From contig NZ_QRBE01000011.1 of assembly GCF_003363155.1 (NCBI RefSeq), forward strand, positions 1-64,000: a stretch of 64,000 nt of DNA, read 5' to 3'. Positions 63,455-64,000 of the stretch are shown one piece after another. The translations under genes were made by a program, and so were the position numbers. Numbering within the stretch: the first letter of the stretch is position 1; each line of letters begins with the position of its first letter. The notes beneath the pieces are model-generated. The model saw nothing but the letters and a program-made list of their open reading frames with translations, did no database searches and had not been told where the DNA came from. Source of the DNA: Dyella monticola. GTDB taxonomy: Bacteria; Pseudomonadota; Gammaproteobacteria; Xanthomonadales; Rhodanobacteraceae.

Positions 63455-64000
63455 GTGAAGCTCGTTCGATACATCCTGTCTGGACTGTGTGTGCTCGCCC
63501 TCGCCGGTTGCGTTCTTGTGTGGCATTACCGAGAGGCCTTACATGTCGCGGCCGGCTCGGTCAGCCAGTCGTTGTGCGCGGCGGCATTCGTGTCACATGT
63601 CGATCCGGACCGCGTCTACGCGGAGGAACAACGGCCGCTTATGGGTGGCATCGCCTGGGCGGTGCGCTACACCGTAGACCGTTCCCACGATGAGGTGCGA
63701 AGCAGCGTGCTGGGCTTATTCGGTGGCCTATCAAGATACCGCGAAGGCTTGGGCTGTGTGCTCTTGCTGGGTGACGATCTGGCCGCACAAGCGGAAGAAC
63801 TCACGCAGGACCCGACGCCGGATGCGTTTGGCCCGCGCGTGGTCGCGCCGGCTGATCCGGCCCTGGAGGCGGCGCTGACGCTCGCGTTTGCCGAACCGGA
63901 TCCCTCCCATCCACGTTCGACCAAGGCGGTCGTGGTGCTGCACGATGGCCAGCTGATCGCCGAACGCTACGCGCCGGGTTACGGGCCGGAAACGCCGATC
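63455..64000 (+). CDS. serine hydrolase (beta-lactamase family), partial
   Basis: Starts at GTG 63455, with GGAGG 7 bases upstream. The frame is open to the window edge, giving 182 residues. A hydrophobic N-terminus with an LAGC-like lipobox (about residue 19) suggests export. The last visible part, AVVVLHDGQLIAERYAPGYG, is the segment that precedes the active-site serine in class C beta-lactamase-like hydrolases. The catalytic region lies beyond the window. Confidence 0.7.
   Translation, partial: MKLVRYILSGLCVLALAGCVLVWHYREALHVAAGSVSQSLCAAAFVSHVDPDRVYAEEQRPLMGGIAWAVRYTVDRSHDEVRSSVLGLFGGLSRYREGLGCVLLLGDDLAAQAEELTQDPTPDAFGPRVVAPADPALEAALTLAFAEPDPSHPRSTKAVVVLHDGQLIAERYAPGYGPETPI

Overview
The window is GC-rich chromosomal DNA, most likely from a gammaproteobacterium of the Xanthomonadales, perhaps Rhodanobacteraceae (Dyella or Luteibacter type). 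This rests on the gene set and order and on the Xanthomonas-like attC sites. It is an inference from protein resemblance and not a search result.

Left part, 0-32.5 kb: ordinary core genome. It holds tyrS; a cell-wall turnover group (M23 peptidase, anmK, ampG); xthA, pyrE, a membrane-anchored phosphomannomutase/phosphoglucomutase, dut, coaBC, radC, argS and a SPOR-domain protein. A carbon-storage and ketone-body cluster follows (patatin-like hydrolase, acetoacetate decarboxylase, 3-hydroxybutyrate dehydrogenase). Then come polyamine genes (speA, speE), a ParA-like ATPase, sixA, a YceI protein, a phospholipase-D-type lipoprotein, a GNAT enzyme and the nitrogen two-component pair ntrB-ntrC. REP-like palindromes lie at 20.1, 23.2 and 29.6 kb. 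A 500-base spacer before argS carries DnaA-box words.

Middle part, 32.6-43.6 kb: an accessory island that looks less GC-rich than its surroundings. It begins at the ntrB promoter. First comes an integron cassette array with seven near-identical attC sites and no integrase (a CALIN). One attC points right and six point left, so the array flips orientation at about 34.1 kb. Small unknown cassette genes and gene remnants follow. Next is a large fusion of an archaeo-eukaryotic-type primase domain with an SF2 helicase, then about 1 kb of non-coding DNA with two families of short repeats. After that is a two-gene operon (degenerate nuclease-fold plus winged-helix protein, then an AbiEii-like nucleotidyltransferase) behind a perfect 18-base palindrome. 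The island ends in a fragment of a tyrosine integrase, another gene remnant, and a frameshifted 4-hydroxylaminobenzoate lyase-like gene.

Right part, 44-64 kb: mostly stand-alone metabolic and envelope genes. These include an extra methionine aminopeptidase, a DUF1223 protein, a secreted beta-propeller, a RibD/DHFR-like reductase, a CPBP protease, a DUF4386 protein, a VOC protein, a GH20 hexosaminidase, a GT39 glycosyltransferase, the Kup potassium transporter, a PRC-barrel protein, a MarR/hydrolase divergent pair with a palindromic operator, an AAA ATPase, a DUF202 protein and a second alpha/beta hydrolase. A serine hydrolase is cut by the window end. No tRNA, rRNA, CRISPR array or complete insertion sequence was seen.
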